Shown here one piece after another: positions 16,598 through 23,825 of a stretch of DNA of 44,095 nucleotides. The stretch is from an uncultured Subdoligranulum sp. GTDB lineage: Bacteria; Bacillota_A; Clostridia; Oscillospirales; Ruminococcaceae. The notes beneath the pieces were generated by a model. It saw nothing but the letters and a program-made list of their open reading frames with translations, had not been told where the DNA came from and searched no databases. The stretch lies in contig NZ_CALADU010000281.1 in assembly GCF_937890665.1 (NCBI RefSeq), forward strand, positions 1-44,095, in the 5' to 3' direction. A program made the position numbers and the translations under genes. Within the stretch, counting starts at the first letter, position 1. Every line of letters starts with the position of its first letter.

Positions 16598-18100
16598 TTA
16601 CATCCGTTCATACACGACCAAATCTTCGGTTGAAACCAACTCTTGCCAGCCGTCGTTCAACAAGCGTTTTTCGGCATCGGTGCCGTGATTCACCATAGCA
16701 TACCGCGAGTAAATCGTGTTGTTGGGATCTGCCAGATAGGTGTTCCAGTCAAACTCAATGCCCATACCCGCCGGCACTGCATACAGATACCCATGGAACA
16801 CATCGTCATCATAGGCATAGGCCAAGGTATAGTCCCACGGGTCATCGCTCTGCCGCGCCTCTACACTGTCGGTCAGCGCTGTTTCCACCGCAGCGATTTG
16901 CGTTTCCATCTCGGGAAAGCGGGTCGACAGGCTGCTCCGCTCAGCATTGATAGGCAGCAGCAAAATCGCCAGTACTGGCAAATAGAACTTGAACTGCGAT
17001 GCATTTTCTACTGTCAGAGCGCCCAACATCAACATGCAAAGCAGCATTAAATGCCGCGGCGCGATGCTATACATAAATACCAACACCAACAAAACCAGTC
17101 CCGCGCAAGCCAGTGCAGCGGCTTTAAAGCGATAGGGACGGCCCCGACGTATATCCGTCAGGAAACAAACCAGCGTTACCAGTACCAGAACAAGAAAAAT
17201 CACACAACCTACGCCAAGATAGCGCGGATCTCCTTGCACCGTAGGTACAATATCGACCCAAACTGTGCGCAACGCTTTTGCCGCATGTTCCAGTTCATAC
17301 TGTATTGCCCCCACCAAATCACCGCGCAGGAGCATGCGCAAGCCTTCAAAATCCATGCCTCCACCGCTGAAATATGGTGCCGCAAGTTTTGTCATGGAGA
17401 AAAGTGCCAGTCCAAAGCTGACCAAGGCCGTTCCCCCGCAAAGAATACGCCACCGCTTTTCACGGTTCCACAACGCCACCAGCGGAAACAGCCAAAACAA
17501 CAGCGCATAGGGGCGGAAAATCGTTTCCAACGCGCAGGCAACGATCGCCACGATAAGCCATCCATAGGAAAAATTCCGATATACTGCCACGGAGGCCCCC
17601 ACAATGGTCAATGCCAATGCGTAGTGTAAAGCTTCCGATGCCCCACTGAACACCGAGTTCAAGGGCATCCACAGGCAAACCAGTGTGGCTGCGCAAACCA
17701 TCTGCTGCCAAACTTTCAGCTTTGTCGCCCACGCAAACAAAGCCATCCCGGCAATGGCAAAGACAATATTGCACCAGAACACCGTGTTAACCCCCGCGCC
17801 GAAGAAAAAGGCCGGGATCGCATAGGCCCAAATCAAAAACGGTCCCCAGGTACTGTAACGCCCAATGTCGGCGTGGGTTTCCTGATACCCAAAATAGCCC
17901 TGCGGCCCGCCGTGGGTGATAACACTGACGACCTGCCGGTTGTAGATCACTTCATCATTATCGATATTCGGAGCCATCCACACGTCGGTGAGCGGCGTAC
18001 GGTAAGCCAGCGTATAAAACACCAGCAAAAACACGAGTGCCCCCAAAACGCAGAGCAGCGCGTTGGGGGTCTTTTGTAAAATGTTTCGGATGGTCTTCAC
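16598..18100 (-). CDS. GT-C-like membrane glycosyltransferase, paralogue C, GTG start
   Basis: A 500-residue homologue of paralogues A and B. I place the start at GTG 18100: it lies 4 bases after the stop of the acetyltransferase gene, a GTGGGGG stretch lies 9-11 bases upstream, and the product then matches the others in length and begins VKTIRNILQK before TM1. The longer open frame to 18418 would overlap the acetyltransferase by 300 bases with unlikely composition. Conserved features: NIDNDEVIYNRQVVSVI in the first loop, GYQETHADIGRYSTWGP, then the tail with DPWDYTLAYAYDDDVFHGY, PAGMGIEFD and GWQELVSTEDLVVYERM. More GC-rich than A and B. Confidence 0.75.
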   Translation of the reverse strand: MKTIRNILQKTPNALLCVLGALVFLLVFYTLAYRTPLTDVWMAPNIDNDEVIYNRQVVSVITHGGPQGYFGYQETHADIGRYSTWGPFLIWAYAIPAFFFGAGVNTVFWCNIVFAIAGMALFAWATKLKVWQQMVCAATLVCLWMPLNSVFSGASEALHYALALTIVGASVAVYRNFSYGWLIVAIVACALETIFRPYALLFWLFPLVALWNREKRWRILCGGTALVSFGLALFSMTKLAAPYFSGGGMDFEGLRMLLRGDLVGAIQYELEHAAKALRTVWVDIVPTVQGDPRYLGVGCVIFLVLVLVTLVCFLTDIRRGRPYRFKAAALACAGLVLLVLVFMYSIAPRHLMLLCMLMLGALTVENASQFKFYLPVLAILLLPINAERSSLSTRFPEMETQIAAVETALTDSVEARQSDDPWDYTLAYAYDDDVFHGYLYAVPAGMGIEFDWNTYLADPNNTIYSRYAMVNHGTDAEKRLLNDGWQELVSTEDLVVYERM

Positions 18101-18104
18101 GGGC

Positions 18105-18662
18105 TTATTCCCCCACTCTGTCGCTGTCTGCCGGGTTTGGGGACAATTTAGCCATAAACACAACGTCGCGGTAACGTCCTTCCAGCAATACCATATCGTG
18201 GAACGTTCCTTCCAGCACAAAGCCAGCCTTTTCATAACTGCGGCGCGCCGGCAAATTTTCTGCCAGCAGGCGCAAGCTGATCCGGTGCAGCCCCAGTGTT
18301 TTGAATCCAAAGTCGGTAAACAGTCGGGCGGTTTCGGTACCCAGTCCCTTTCCGCGGGCGTCCGGTTCCCCGATGAAAATACCATACTCCGCGCTATGGT
18401 TTTTGCAGTCCATATCACGGTAGTAGACCGAACCCACCGGTTGTCCCGTAACTTTCTCCTCGATGATATACTGGACTACCTGCCCAGTGGCCACCTTGGC
18501 AGCCAGCCAATGACGGTGCATCTCCGGCGTGAATTTCTCACGGAAAATAAAATTTTCCATCACCGAAGGTGTATTCCGCCACGCAACGATATGTTCGGTA
18601 TCCGCATCGGTAATGGGGCGCAAAACGACCCGTTCCCCCACAAGGCGCGGCAATGACTCCAT
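18105..18662 (-). CDS. GNAT-family N-acetyltransferase, probably acting on an amino-sugar nucleotide
   Basis: A 185-residue GNAT protein of the RimJ/PseH-like type: RLVGERVVLRPITDADTEHIVAWRN at the start is the common beta1-alpha1 pattern, and the acetyl-CoA pyrophosphate loop is ARGKGLGTETARL near residue 102-114, followed by LGLHRISLRLLAENLPARRSYEKAGF. It lies directly downstream of the WecE-type aminotransferase (61-base gap). In known pathways a GNAT enzyme (WecD, PseH) acetylates the new amino group made by such an aminotransferase, so the same role is inferred here. A ribosomal-protein or antibiotic acetyltransferase cannot be excluded from sequence alone. Four bases separate its stop from paralogue C. 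Confidence 0.8.
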   Translation of the reverse strand: MESLPRLVGERVVLRPITDADTEHIVAWRNTPSVMENFIFREKFTPEMHRHWLAAKVATGQVVQYIIEEKVTGQPVGSVYYRDMDCKNHSAEYGIFIGEPDARGKGLGTETARLFTDFGFKTLGLHRISLRLLAENLPARRSYEKAGFVLEGTFHDMVLLEGRYRDVVFMAKLSPNPADSDRVGE

Positions 18663-18723
18663 TCTCGTGTTTCCTTTCTGGTTGTTTGCAGTATGGATGC
18701 TGTGGCATCAACTCCACAACAAA

Positions 18724-19854
18724 TTACTGCGCATAGAAGGCCAGCACCGTTTCGATCACACGGTTGCGGTCTTCTTCGGTCAAGCCGTAGTACAGCGGCA
18801 GACGGACCAACCGCTCGCTCTCCTTGGTGGTGTAACGGTCTTCCCCGTCAAACCGGCCAAACTTGAGTCCTGCCGGAGCAGAATGCAGCGGAATGTAATG
18901 GAACACGGCCAAAACGTCCCGTTCCTTCAGGTAGCTGATCAGCGCCGAACGCTCTTCCAAATCTTTACATTTGAGGTAGAACATGTGGGCATTGTGTACA
19001 CAGTCCTGCGGAATCACCGGCAATTCCACCTTGCCGGCCTCTGCCAACGGCTGGAAGGCTGCCCGATAGGCATTCCATGTGGCCATACGATCGTTGTTGA
19101 TCTCGTCGGCATGCAGCAACTGCGCCCACAGATAGGCAGCATTCAGCTCACTGGGCAGATAGCTGTCGCCGAAATCTACCCAGGTATACTTGTCCACCTG
19201 ACCGCGGAAGAACTTAGCGCGGTTGGTGCCCTTCTCTCGCAGAATCTCGGCACGCTCGTTATAGGCGGGGTTGTTGATGACCAGCGCGCCGCCTTCTCCC
19301 ATGGAGTAGTTCTTGGTCTCATGGAAAGAATAGCAGCCAAAATCACCGATAGTGCCCAGAGCCTTACCTTTATATTGGCTCATCATGCCCTGCGCCGCAT
19401 CTTCCACCACCATCAAGCCATGGCGGTGGGCAATGTCCATAATGGTATCCATTTCACAGGCCACACCGGCGTAGTGCATGACCATCAAGACCTTGGTCTT
19501 TTCGGTGATGGCAGCCTCGATCTTGGTCTCATCAATGTTCATCGTGTCCGGGCGGATATCCACAAACACCAGTTTGGCACCGGCCAGCACCGCTGCAGTG
19601 GCCGTGCTGGAGAAGGTATAGCTGGGCAGGATGACTTCATCCCCGGGCTGCAGCCCGCAGAGCAGCATGGCCATATCCAGCGCAGTGGTGCCGCTGGTAG
19701 TCAGCAGCACTTTTTGGGCTGCAAACCGTTCTTCCAACCAAGCATTGCATTTCTTGGTGAAGGCACCGTCACCGCAGATTTTATGCGAATCAATGGCTTG
19801 TTTTACATATTCAATCTCGTCCCCCACACAAGGCGGAACATTAAAAGGAATCAT
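18724..19854 (-). CDS. wecE: dTDP-4-amino-4,6-dideoxygalactose transaminase (WecE/RffA type)
   Basis: A PLP-dependent DegT/DnrJ/EryC1-family sugar aminotransferase of 376 residues. From memory it follows the enterobacterial WecE/RffA protein closely along its whole length: IPFNVPPCVGDEIEYV at the start, PGDEVILPSYTFSSTA, RPDTMNIDETKIEAAIT, HYAGVACEMDTIM, the PLP lysine K181 in SFHETKNYSMGEGGA, IREKGTNRAKFFRGQVDKYTW, and DRYTTKESERLVRLPLYY. The family reaction converts dTDP-4-keto-6-deoxy-glucose to dTDP-4-amino-4,6-dideoxy-galactose with glutamate. A GAAGG ribosome site lies 7 bases before the ATG. First gene of the minus-strand glycan operon, with its own promoter. The dTDP-sugar supply (RmlA/RmlB) is not in the window. 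Confidence 0.93.
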   Translation of the reverse strand: MIPFNVPPCVGDEIEYVKQAIDSHKICGDGAFTKKCNAWLEERFAAQKVLLTTSGTTALDMAMLLCGLQPGDEVILPSYTFSSTATAAVLAGAKLVFVDIRPDTMNIDETKIEAAITEKTKVLMVMHYAGVACEMDTIMDIAHRHGLMVVEDAAQGMMSQYKGKALGTIGDFGCYSFHETKNYSMGEGGALVINNPAYNERAEILREKGTNRAKFFRGQVDKYTWVDFGDSYLPSELNAAYLWAQLLHADEINNDRMATWNAYRAAFQPLAEAGKVELPVIPQDCVHNAHMFYLKCKDLEERSALISYLKERDVLAVFHYIPLHSAPAGLKFGRFDGEDRYTTKESERLVRLPLYYGLTEEDRNRVIETVLAFYAQ

Positions 19855-19897
19855 AGATAAGCCTTCTTTCCCGAGCCAAACCTCGATAATTATTAAT

Positions 19898-19926
19898 AGT
19901 ATAGCATATTCAGGGAAATTCTACAA
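19898..19926 (-). promoter_or_regulatory. Promoter of the wecE-GT-C-GT2-SMR operon
   Basis: On the minus strand, TTGTAG, 17 bases, TATACT. It is the only good promoter pattern seen upstream of the eight-gene run, and its -35 lies about 10 bases after the stop of the 19937 gene. The -35 hexamer is weak. Confidence 0.55.
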
Positions 19927-19936
19927 CCTTATGCCG

Positions 19937-20440
19937 TTACCGGATTTCTTTTTGTTCCCGTGCCGTACGGTAAGTACGCAGCATCAACACCGCATACCAG
20001 AGCAGCAGCACACTGAACACAATAAAAGCCGCCGAAGATATCACCATCGGCAGGGAGAGTATTCGGGAAACCGTATACACCGCCAAGGGCACGGCCGCCA
20101 CAACGGGCATCAAGGTTTTGGCCTGACCGCTCTGCCGCAGCATCAACACCGACGCCAGCAGCAGTACCCACAAATCCACCGACCGAAGTGCCGGCATCAG
20201 CCACACCCAAACACCGCCATGCTGGCTGCCGCAGAGGATCAATTCCAAAACCACCTGTGCCACACCGCAAACCAGCGGTTTCCATGTACGGCGGCAAACC
20301 AACAGGTAGCCCACCAAAGCCAGCACCGTCAAAGAAAGTTCTTGCAGTTCCACTGCCTCCGGCATAGCCAAAAAGGCACGTCCCGCAGCCGAAATGCCGA
20401 TCAACAGATATGCTGCAGCCAAACGGTTTTCCTTTTCCAT
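19937..20440 (-). CDS. Hypothetical membrane protein, about five to six TM helices
   Basis: A 167-residue hydrophobic protein that I do not recognise. Short charged N-terminus (MEKENR), then hydrophobic segments at about residues 8-25, 35-50, 55-72, 80-98, 108-125 and 132-153, and a basic C-terminus (RTYRTAREQKEIR) expected inside the cell. GAGGG lies 8-9 bases before the ATG, which supports translation. It is directly upstream of wecE on the same strand but that operon has its own promoter, so a functional link is not shown. Confidence 0.7.
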   Translation of the reverse strand: MEKENRLAAAYLLIGISAAGRAFLAMPEAVELQELSLTVLALVGYLLVCRRTWKPLVCGVAQVVLELILCGSQHGGVWVWLMPALRSVDLWVLLLASVLMLRQSGQAKTLMPVVAAVPLAVYTVSRILSLPMVISSAAFIVFSVLLLWYAVLMLRTYRTAREQKEIR

Positions 20441-20495
20441 CCTAGATCCCTCATTTGTATTTGATTCTCTTCATCATAACACGAACCGACAGGGC

Positions 20496-20524
20496 TTGCA
20501 AGCTGGCAGCGGCGAGCGTATAAT
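20496..20524 (+). promoter_or_regulatory. Promoter of the class I aminotransferase gene
   Basis: TTGCAA (20496-20501), a 17-base spacer, and perfect TATAAT (20519-20524), about 30 bases before the start codon, on the opposite strand from the 19937 gene. Confidence 0.65.
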
Positions 20525-20560
20525 AAGGGGTATTCCCACTTTGGAAACGAGGTTTTTGGC

Positions 20561-21727
20561 ATGGAATTTTCCCAACGGTTGGACCTGTTCGGACCTGAGA
20601 TCTTTGCCGCGCTGAACGACAAAAAAGTAGCTCTGGAAGCCGAAGGCCGCCATCTCTTTAACTTAAGCGTAGGTACCCCGGACTTTGCTCCGGCCCCGCA
20701 CATCAAGCAAGCTCTAATCGACGCCGCGCAGAACGACGAAAACTGGAAATACAGCCTGCGCGACCTGCCGGAGCTGCTTCAAACCGTCTGCGACTACTAT
20801 AAACGCCGTTTTGGTGTAGAGGGGCTGCATCCCGAACAGGTGATGAGTTTTTCCGGCAGTCAGGACGGCATCGGCCATTTGGGCCTTGCCCTGTGCAACG
20901 ACGGGGATGTGGTCCTGCTGCCCGACCCCTGTTATCCGGTATTTATGACAGGCTGCATGCTGGGCGGTGCCAAACCGTGGTACTACCGGTTGACCAAGGA
21001 AAATCAGTTCCTGCCGGATGTTTCCTCCATTCCCGAGGAGGTAGCCCGGGCGGCTAAGCTGATGCTGGTCAGCCTGCCTGCCAACCCTGTGGGCAGCATC
21101 GGCACCCCGGAATTGTACGCGGAAATCGTCGCTTTTTGCCGCAAATACGACATTCTGTTGGTACATGACAACGCTTACAGCGACATCATCTTTGACGGTG
21201 CCCACGGCGGCAGCATCTTCAACACGCCGGGTGCCGCCGACTGTGCGGTGGAGTTTTTCAGCCTGAGCAAGAGCTTCAACGTGACCGGCGCCCGCATCAG
21301 CTTTTTGGTAGGCCGCCCCGACGTGGTAGCCGCCTGCAAAAAGCTGCGCACCCAGATTGATTTTGGTATGTTCCTGCCCATCCAAAAGGCAGCGATTGCC
21401 GCCATGACCGGTCCCTTGGACGGTGTGCAGCGGCAGTGTGCCGAATATCAGCGCCGCCGTGACGCGCTGTGCGGCGGACTGCGTAGCATTGGTTGGAATG
21501 TGCCGGACAGCCACGGCAGCATGTTCGTGTGGGCGCCTATCCCCGCCGGCTACGAAACCAGCATGGCGTTCTGCATGGAATTGATTGAAAAGGCCAGCGT
21601 CATCTGCACGCCGGGGTCCAGCTTTGGTCCCAGCGGAGAAGGCTATGTTCGCTTTGCCTTGACCCTGCCTGTGGAAAAGATTCAGGAGGCTGTGGCCGCC
21701 ATCGCCGCCAGCGGCATGATCCGCTAA
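20561..21727 (+). CDS. Class I/II PLP-dependent aminotransferase, LL-DAP aminotransferase-like
   Basis: A 388-residue fold-type I aminotransferase of the AspC/DapL/AlaC group. The PLP lysine is K237 in FSLSKSFNVTGARISF; the cofactor-contacting aspartate is D203 in VHDNAYSDI; the substrate-carboxylate arginine is near the end in GYVRFALT; and the N-terminal LSVGTPDF loop is typical. The sequence pattern is closest to proteins annotated as LL-diaminopimelate aminotransferase or related alanine/aspartate aminotransferases, but the exact amino donor cannot be read. Its own promoter lies immediately upstream, and no partner gene follows, so it is monocistronic. Confidence 0.88.
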   Translation: MEFSQRLDLFGPEIFAALNDKKVALEAEGRHLFNLSVGTPDFAPAPHIKQALIDAAQNDENWKYSLRDLPELLQTVCDYYKRRFGVEGLHPEQVMSFSGSQDGIGHLGLALCNDGDVVLLPDPCYPVFMTGCMLGGAKPWYYRLTKENQFLPDVSSIPEEVARAAKLMLVSLPANPVGSIGTPELYAEIVAFCRKYDILLVHDNAYSDIIFDGAHGGSIFNTPGAADCAVEFFSLSKSFNVTGARISFLVGRPDVVAACKKLRTQIDFGMFLPIQKAAIAAMTGPLDGVQRQCAEYQRRRDALCGGLRSIGWNVPDSHGSMFVWAPIPAGYETSMAFCMELIEKASVICTPGSSFGPSGEGYVRFALTLPVEKIQEAVAAIAASGMIR

Positions 21728-21747
21728 ACCTTTGTTCGTCTATCCAA

Positions 21748-22116
21748 TCATTGTCCATTTTCGCGTACCACGGCACGAAGCTCTTTCTGCAAAGCCGGGG
21801 TCATTTCCACCTTTTTCAGCATGGCCGCCAGCAGTTCGGGGAACTGCTCCATCGGAAGCTGTTGGGCAACTACCTCTGCCAGATATTCGGCATGAGACAT
21901 CGCCGGTTCAAAGGTTCGCGCGTACGTCTTGCCGCTACGCACAAATCCCACTTCACGCAGGACGCCTTTTTCCATCAGGCTGTTGAGCATAGAGAAGATC
22001 GAACGCTCTTTCCATTTTCGATCCACACAGGTAGTAACCACTTCTGTTTGTGCCATAGGGTGGTCTGCCTGCCAGAAAATTTCCATAATCTGCTGTTCAC
22101 TTTTTGTCAGATGCAC
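21748..22116 (-). CDS. BlaI/MecI/CopY-family transcriptional repressor, GTG start
   Basis: A 122-residue protein with an N-terminal winged helix (LTKSEQQIMEIFWQADHPMAQTEVV, then WKERSIFSMLNSLMEKGVLREVGFVRSGKTYAR as recognition helix and wing) and a helical C-terminal dimerisation region. The start is GTG at 22116, with a GGGAGAG ribosome site about 9 bases upstream. Family members repress beta-lactamase, mecA or copper genes and are often inactivated by a BlaR1-type metalloprotease. No such sensor gene is adjacent, so this is an orphan repressor. A perfect inverted repeat overlaps its own -10 box, implying autorepression. Confidence 0.85.
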   Translation of the reverse strand: MHLTKSEQQIMEIFWQADHPMAQTEVVTTCVDRKWKERSIFSMLNSLMEKGVLREVGFVRSGKTYARTFEPAMSHAEYLAEVVAQQLPMEQFPELLAAMLKKVEMTPALQKELRAVVRENGQ

Positions 22117-22141
22117 GACAGTCTACTCTCCCTCGCTATAT

Positions 22142-22179
22142 GATACTTAGATAGTATCTGCTTTTGGTCGAAATGTCAA
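22142..22179 (-). promoter_or_regulatory. Promoter of the BlaI-type gene with overlapping operator dyad
   Basis: On the minus strand, consensus TTGACA (22174-22179), 17 bases, TACTAT (22151-22156). The perfect dyad GATACTTAGATAGTATC (22142-22158, two 6-base arms, 5-base centre) covers the -10. This fits repression of its own gene; BlaI-family operators are short dyads of this size, but the exact sequence differs from the classical TACA/TGTA operator. Confidence 0.6.
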
Positions 22180-22433
22180 TGGATTTTGAACAAATTTCGT
22201 TACCCATTTTTGTTATTTAATAATTTTTTCACATTCTTCATATCTTTACCACAACTTTGTCTCATTTTTATATTTTTTCGTTATATCGATTTTTTCATCG
22301 CTTTATGTCTGGTGTTTTTCAGCCAAGCACAAAATCATTTTTTCTCGTGTTTTTGTAGGGTTCTTTCACTTTTTGGCTGTATTTTGCGCAGAAAATGTAT
22401 GGATTTTCAACTCATCCCTTTTTCAGAACAAGT
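22180..22433. other. A/T-rich non-coding spacer
   Basis: Between the divergent BlaI promoter and the sigK stop lies T-rich sequence, mostly pyrimidine on the plus strand, without a credible gene, promoter pair or strong hairpin. It is much poorer in G+C than both neighbours. I see no terminator for sigK here. Confidence 0.6.
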
Positions 22434-23126
22434 CTACGTCTTCCAGTGCTGCTGCAGCCGCTGTAAAGCACGCTTTTCCATTCTGGATACATAGCTGCGG
22501 CTGATCCCCAAATGCGCTGCCACCTCCTGCTGGGTTTTGGGCGGTTTGCCGTCCAAACCGTACCGCATCGTCAATAAATCCTGTTCCCGCTGTGGCAGCG
22601 TTTGCAACAGCCGCCGCAGCCGAGCTGCATCGGCGCGACGCTCACAATCATCCTCCATTACCGCCGGATCCGGCAGCGTGTCCGCCAAGGTCAGTTGGCC
22701 GCTGCTACCTTCCAGCGGTTCCTGCAAAGAAATCTGTGTACCCTCCCGTCGCGTCCGGCGCAGCTCCATCCGCAGTTCGTTCTCGATGCAGCGACTGGCG
22801 TAACTGGAAAACTTGCTGGCCCGTGCCGGATCAAAGGTATCTACCGCCTTGATAAGACCGATGGTGCCAATAGAAATCAAGTCATCCTGTGCCGAAGTTG
22901 CCGCGTAGTATTTTTTGGTCACATGCGCCACCAATCGCAGGTTATGGCGAATCAGCCGGTCCCGCGCTTCCACCGCCTGCGGCCCTCCGGCGTGCAGCTC
23001 GGCAAAGGCTTCCCGTTCCTTGGCCGGAGAGAGCGGCCGCGGGAAGGAACCGCTTTCCAAGTGTAAGGCCAGATACAGTACATGCCCCGCCGCCGCCTGC
23101 AAAAACAGGCCCAAAATTTCCAGCAT
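22434..23126 (-). CDS. sigK: Sporulation-type RNA polymerase sigma factor SigK
   Basis: A 230-residue sigma-70 family factor. After about 30 residues containing a hydrophobic stretch (LEILGLFLQAAAGHVLYLALHL), it follows the mother-cell sigma-K pattern: SFPRPLSPAKEREAF, region 2 with IRHNLRLVAHVTKKYY and DDLISIGTIGLIKAVDTF, CIENELRMELRR, then region 4 with RYGLDGKPPKTQQEVAAHLGISRSYVSRMEKRAL. The N-terminal segment resembles the pro-sequence removed from pro-sigma-K in Bacillus. I start at ATG 23126, which has GGGAGGTG just before it; an ATG 21 bases upstream would include the ribosome site inside the gene. The gene is intact, with no skin-type interruption. Neighbours are unrelated to sporulation. 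Confidence 0.88.
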   Translation of the reverse strand: MLEILGLFLQAAAGHVLYLALHLESGSFPRPLSPAKEREAFAELHAGGPQAVEARDRLIRHNLRLVAHVTKKYYAATSAQDDLISIGTIGLIKAVDTFDPARASKFSSYASRCIENELRMELRRTRREGTQISLQEPLEGSSGQLTLADTLPDPAVMEDDCERRADAARLRRLLQTLPQREQDLLTMRYGLDGKPPKTQQEVAAHLGISRSYVSRMEKRALQRLQQHWKT

Positions 23127-23256
23127 GCCCCCACCTCCCTGCCCCAACCTATGCGAAATCGCTTGCCTTTATCCCCTATACAAACGCGGGCAGACGGAAG
23201 TTTTTGCCAAAACCAACCACTTTGCAAAGCTGTCAGCCTTGCACACCGCCGCACGA

Positions 23257-23304
23257 TAAGAAAAACACCTACACATAACCGGTCTATACCAGATCGTGTA
23301 GGTG
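23257..23304 (-). terminator. Intrinsic terminator of the ProX/MBL transcription unit
   Basis: On the minus strand, stem CACCTACAC / GTGTAGGTG with an inner CTGGT/ACCGG extension, followed by TTTTTCTTATC. It lies 19 bases after the stop of the deacylase gene. Confidence 0.85.
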
Positions 23305-23322
23305 CTTGAAGGGGTGAATTCC

Positions 23323-23814
23323 TCAGTCCAGATCCACCACATCCACAGCGGTACCGTGCTCCCGCAGCAGCGCCGTCAATTCCTCTGCCTGCAGCCAAAC
23401 CGTGGCCGTATTGTCGTTGGGATGCACGCCGATCAGGCCGGACCCTTGCCAAAAATCCCGATCGATATAAAAATGGACCTTGCACTCGGTATCGTTGAGC
23501 AACCCAAATGGCGTCACCGCGCCGGGAATCAATCCCAGAAGCTGCTGCAATTCTTCCGGCGAGGCAAAAGTCAGGGGTTTGGTCCCTTGCTTGCGCCGAA
23601 ACTCTTTCAGATTGACCCGTTTGTCCCCTTGAACGGTGATGAGATAGTAGTTGCGCCGCTTATCATCCCGTACAAAAAGGTTTTTGGCGTCCCGGTCCGG
23701 ATAAGGCAGTTCTACCTGTTCCAATTCCTGCATGTTGTACACCGCCGGGTGCTCGGTGACTTCGTACCGAATTTGTTTTTCCTCTAAAAAACGATAAACT
23801 TCCTGTTTGTTCAT
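23323..23814 (-). CDS. ProX/YbaK-type aminoacyl-tRNA deacylase (prolyl-tRNA editing protein)
   Basis: A 163-residue single-domain protein of the YbaK/ProX superfamily that hydrolyses mischarged tRNA (typically Ala-tRNA-Pro) in trans. Family features are clear: the DRDAKNLFVRDDKRRNYYLITVQGDKRVNLKEF block holds the conserved lysine region, and SPEELQQLLGLIPGAVTPFGLLND is the characteristic GxVTPFGL segment. The start is ATG 23814, preceded by GGAGG at 5 bases; the stop of the upstream MBL-fold gene lies 11 bases before it, so the two are co-transcribed. An in-frame ATG at 23826 overlapping that stop is possible but contains the ribosome site. Confidence 0.88.
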   Translation of the reverse strand: MNKQEVYRFLEEKQIRYEVTEHPAVYNMQELEQVELPYPDRDAKNLFVRDDKRRNYYLITVQGDKRVNLKEFRRKQGTKPLTFASPEELQQLLGLIPGAVTPFGLLNDTECKVHFYIDRDFWQGSGLIGVHPNDNTATVWLQAEELTALLREHGTAVDVVDLD

Positions 23815-23825
23815 TGTGTCCTCCA

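Noticed and set aside
16598..18418. Extended 606-codon version of paralogue C
   Set aside because: The extra 106 residues overlap the acetyltransferase gene in another frame and do not resemble the other paralogues; the GTG at 18100 gives matching length.
22186..22494. Plus-strand frame of 102 codons rich in Phe
   Set aside because: T-rich spacer translated by chance; overlaps the sigK end and lacks a ribosome site.
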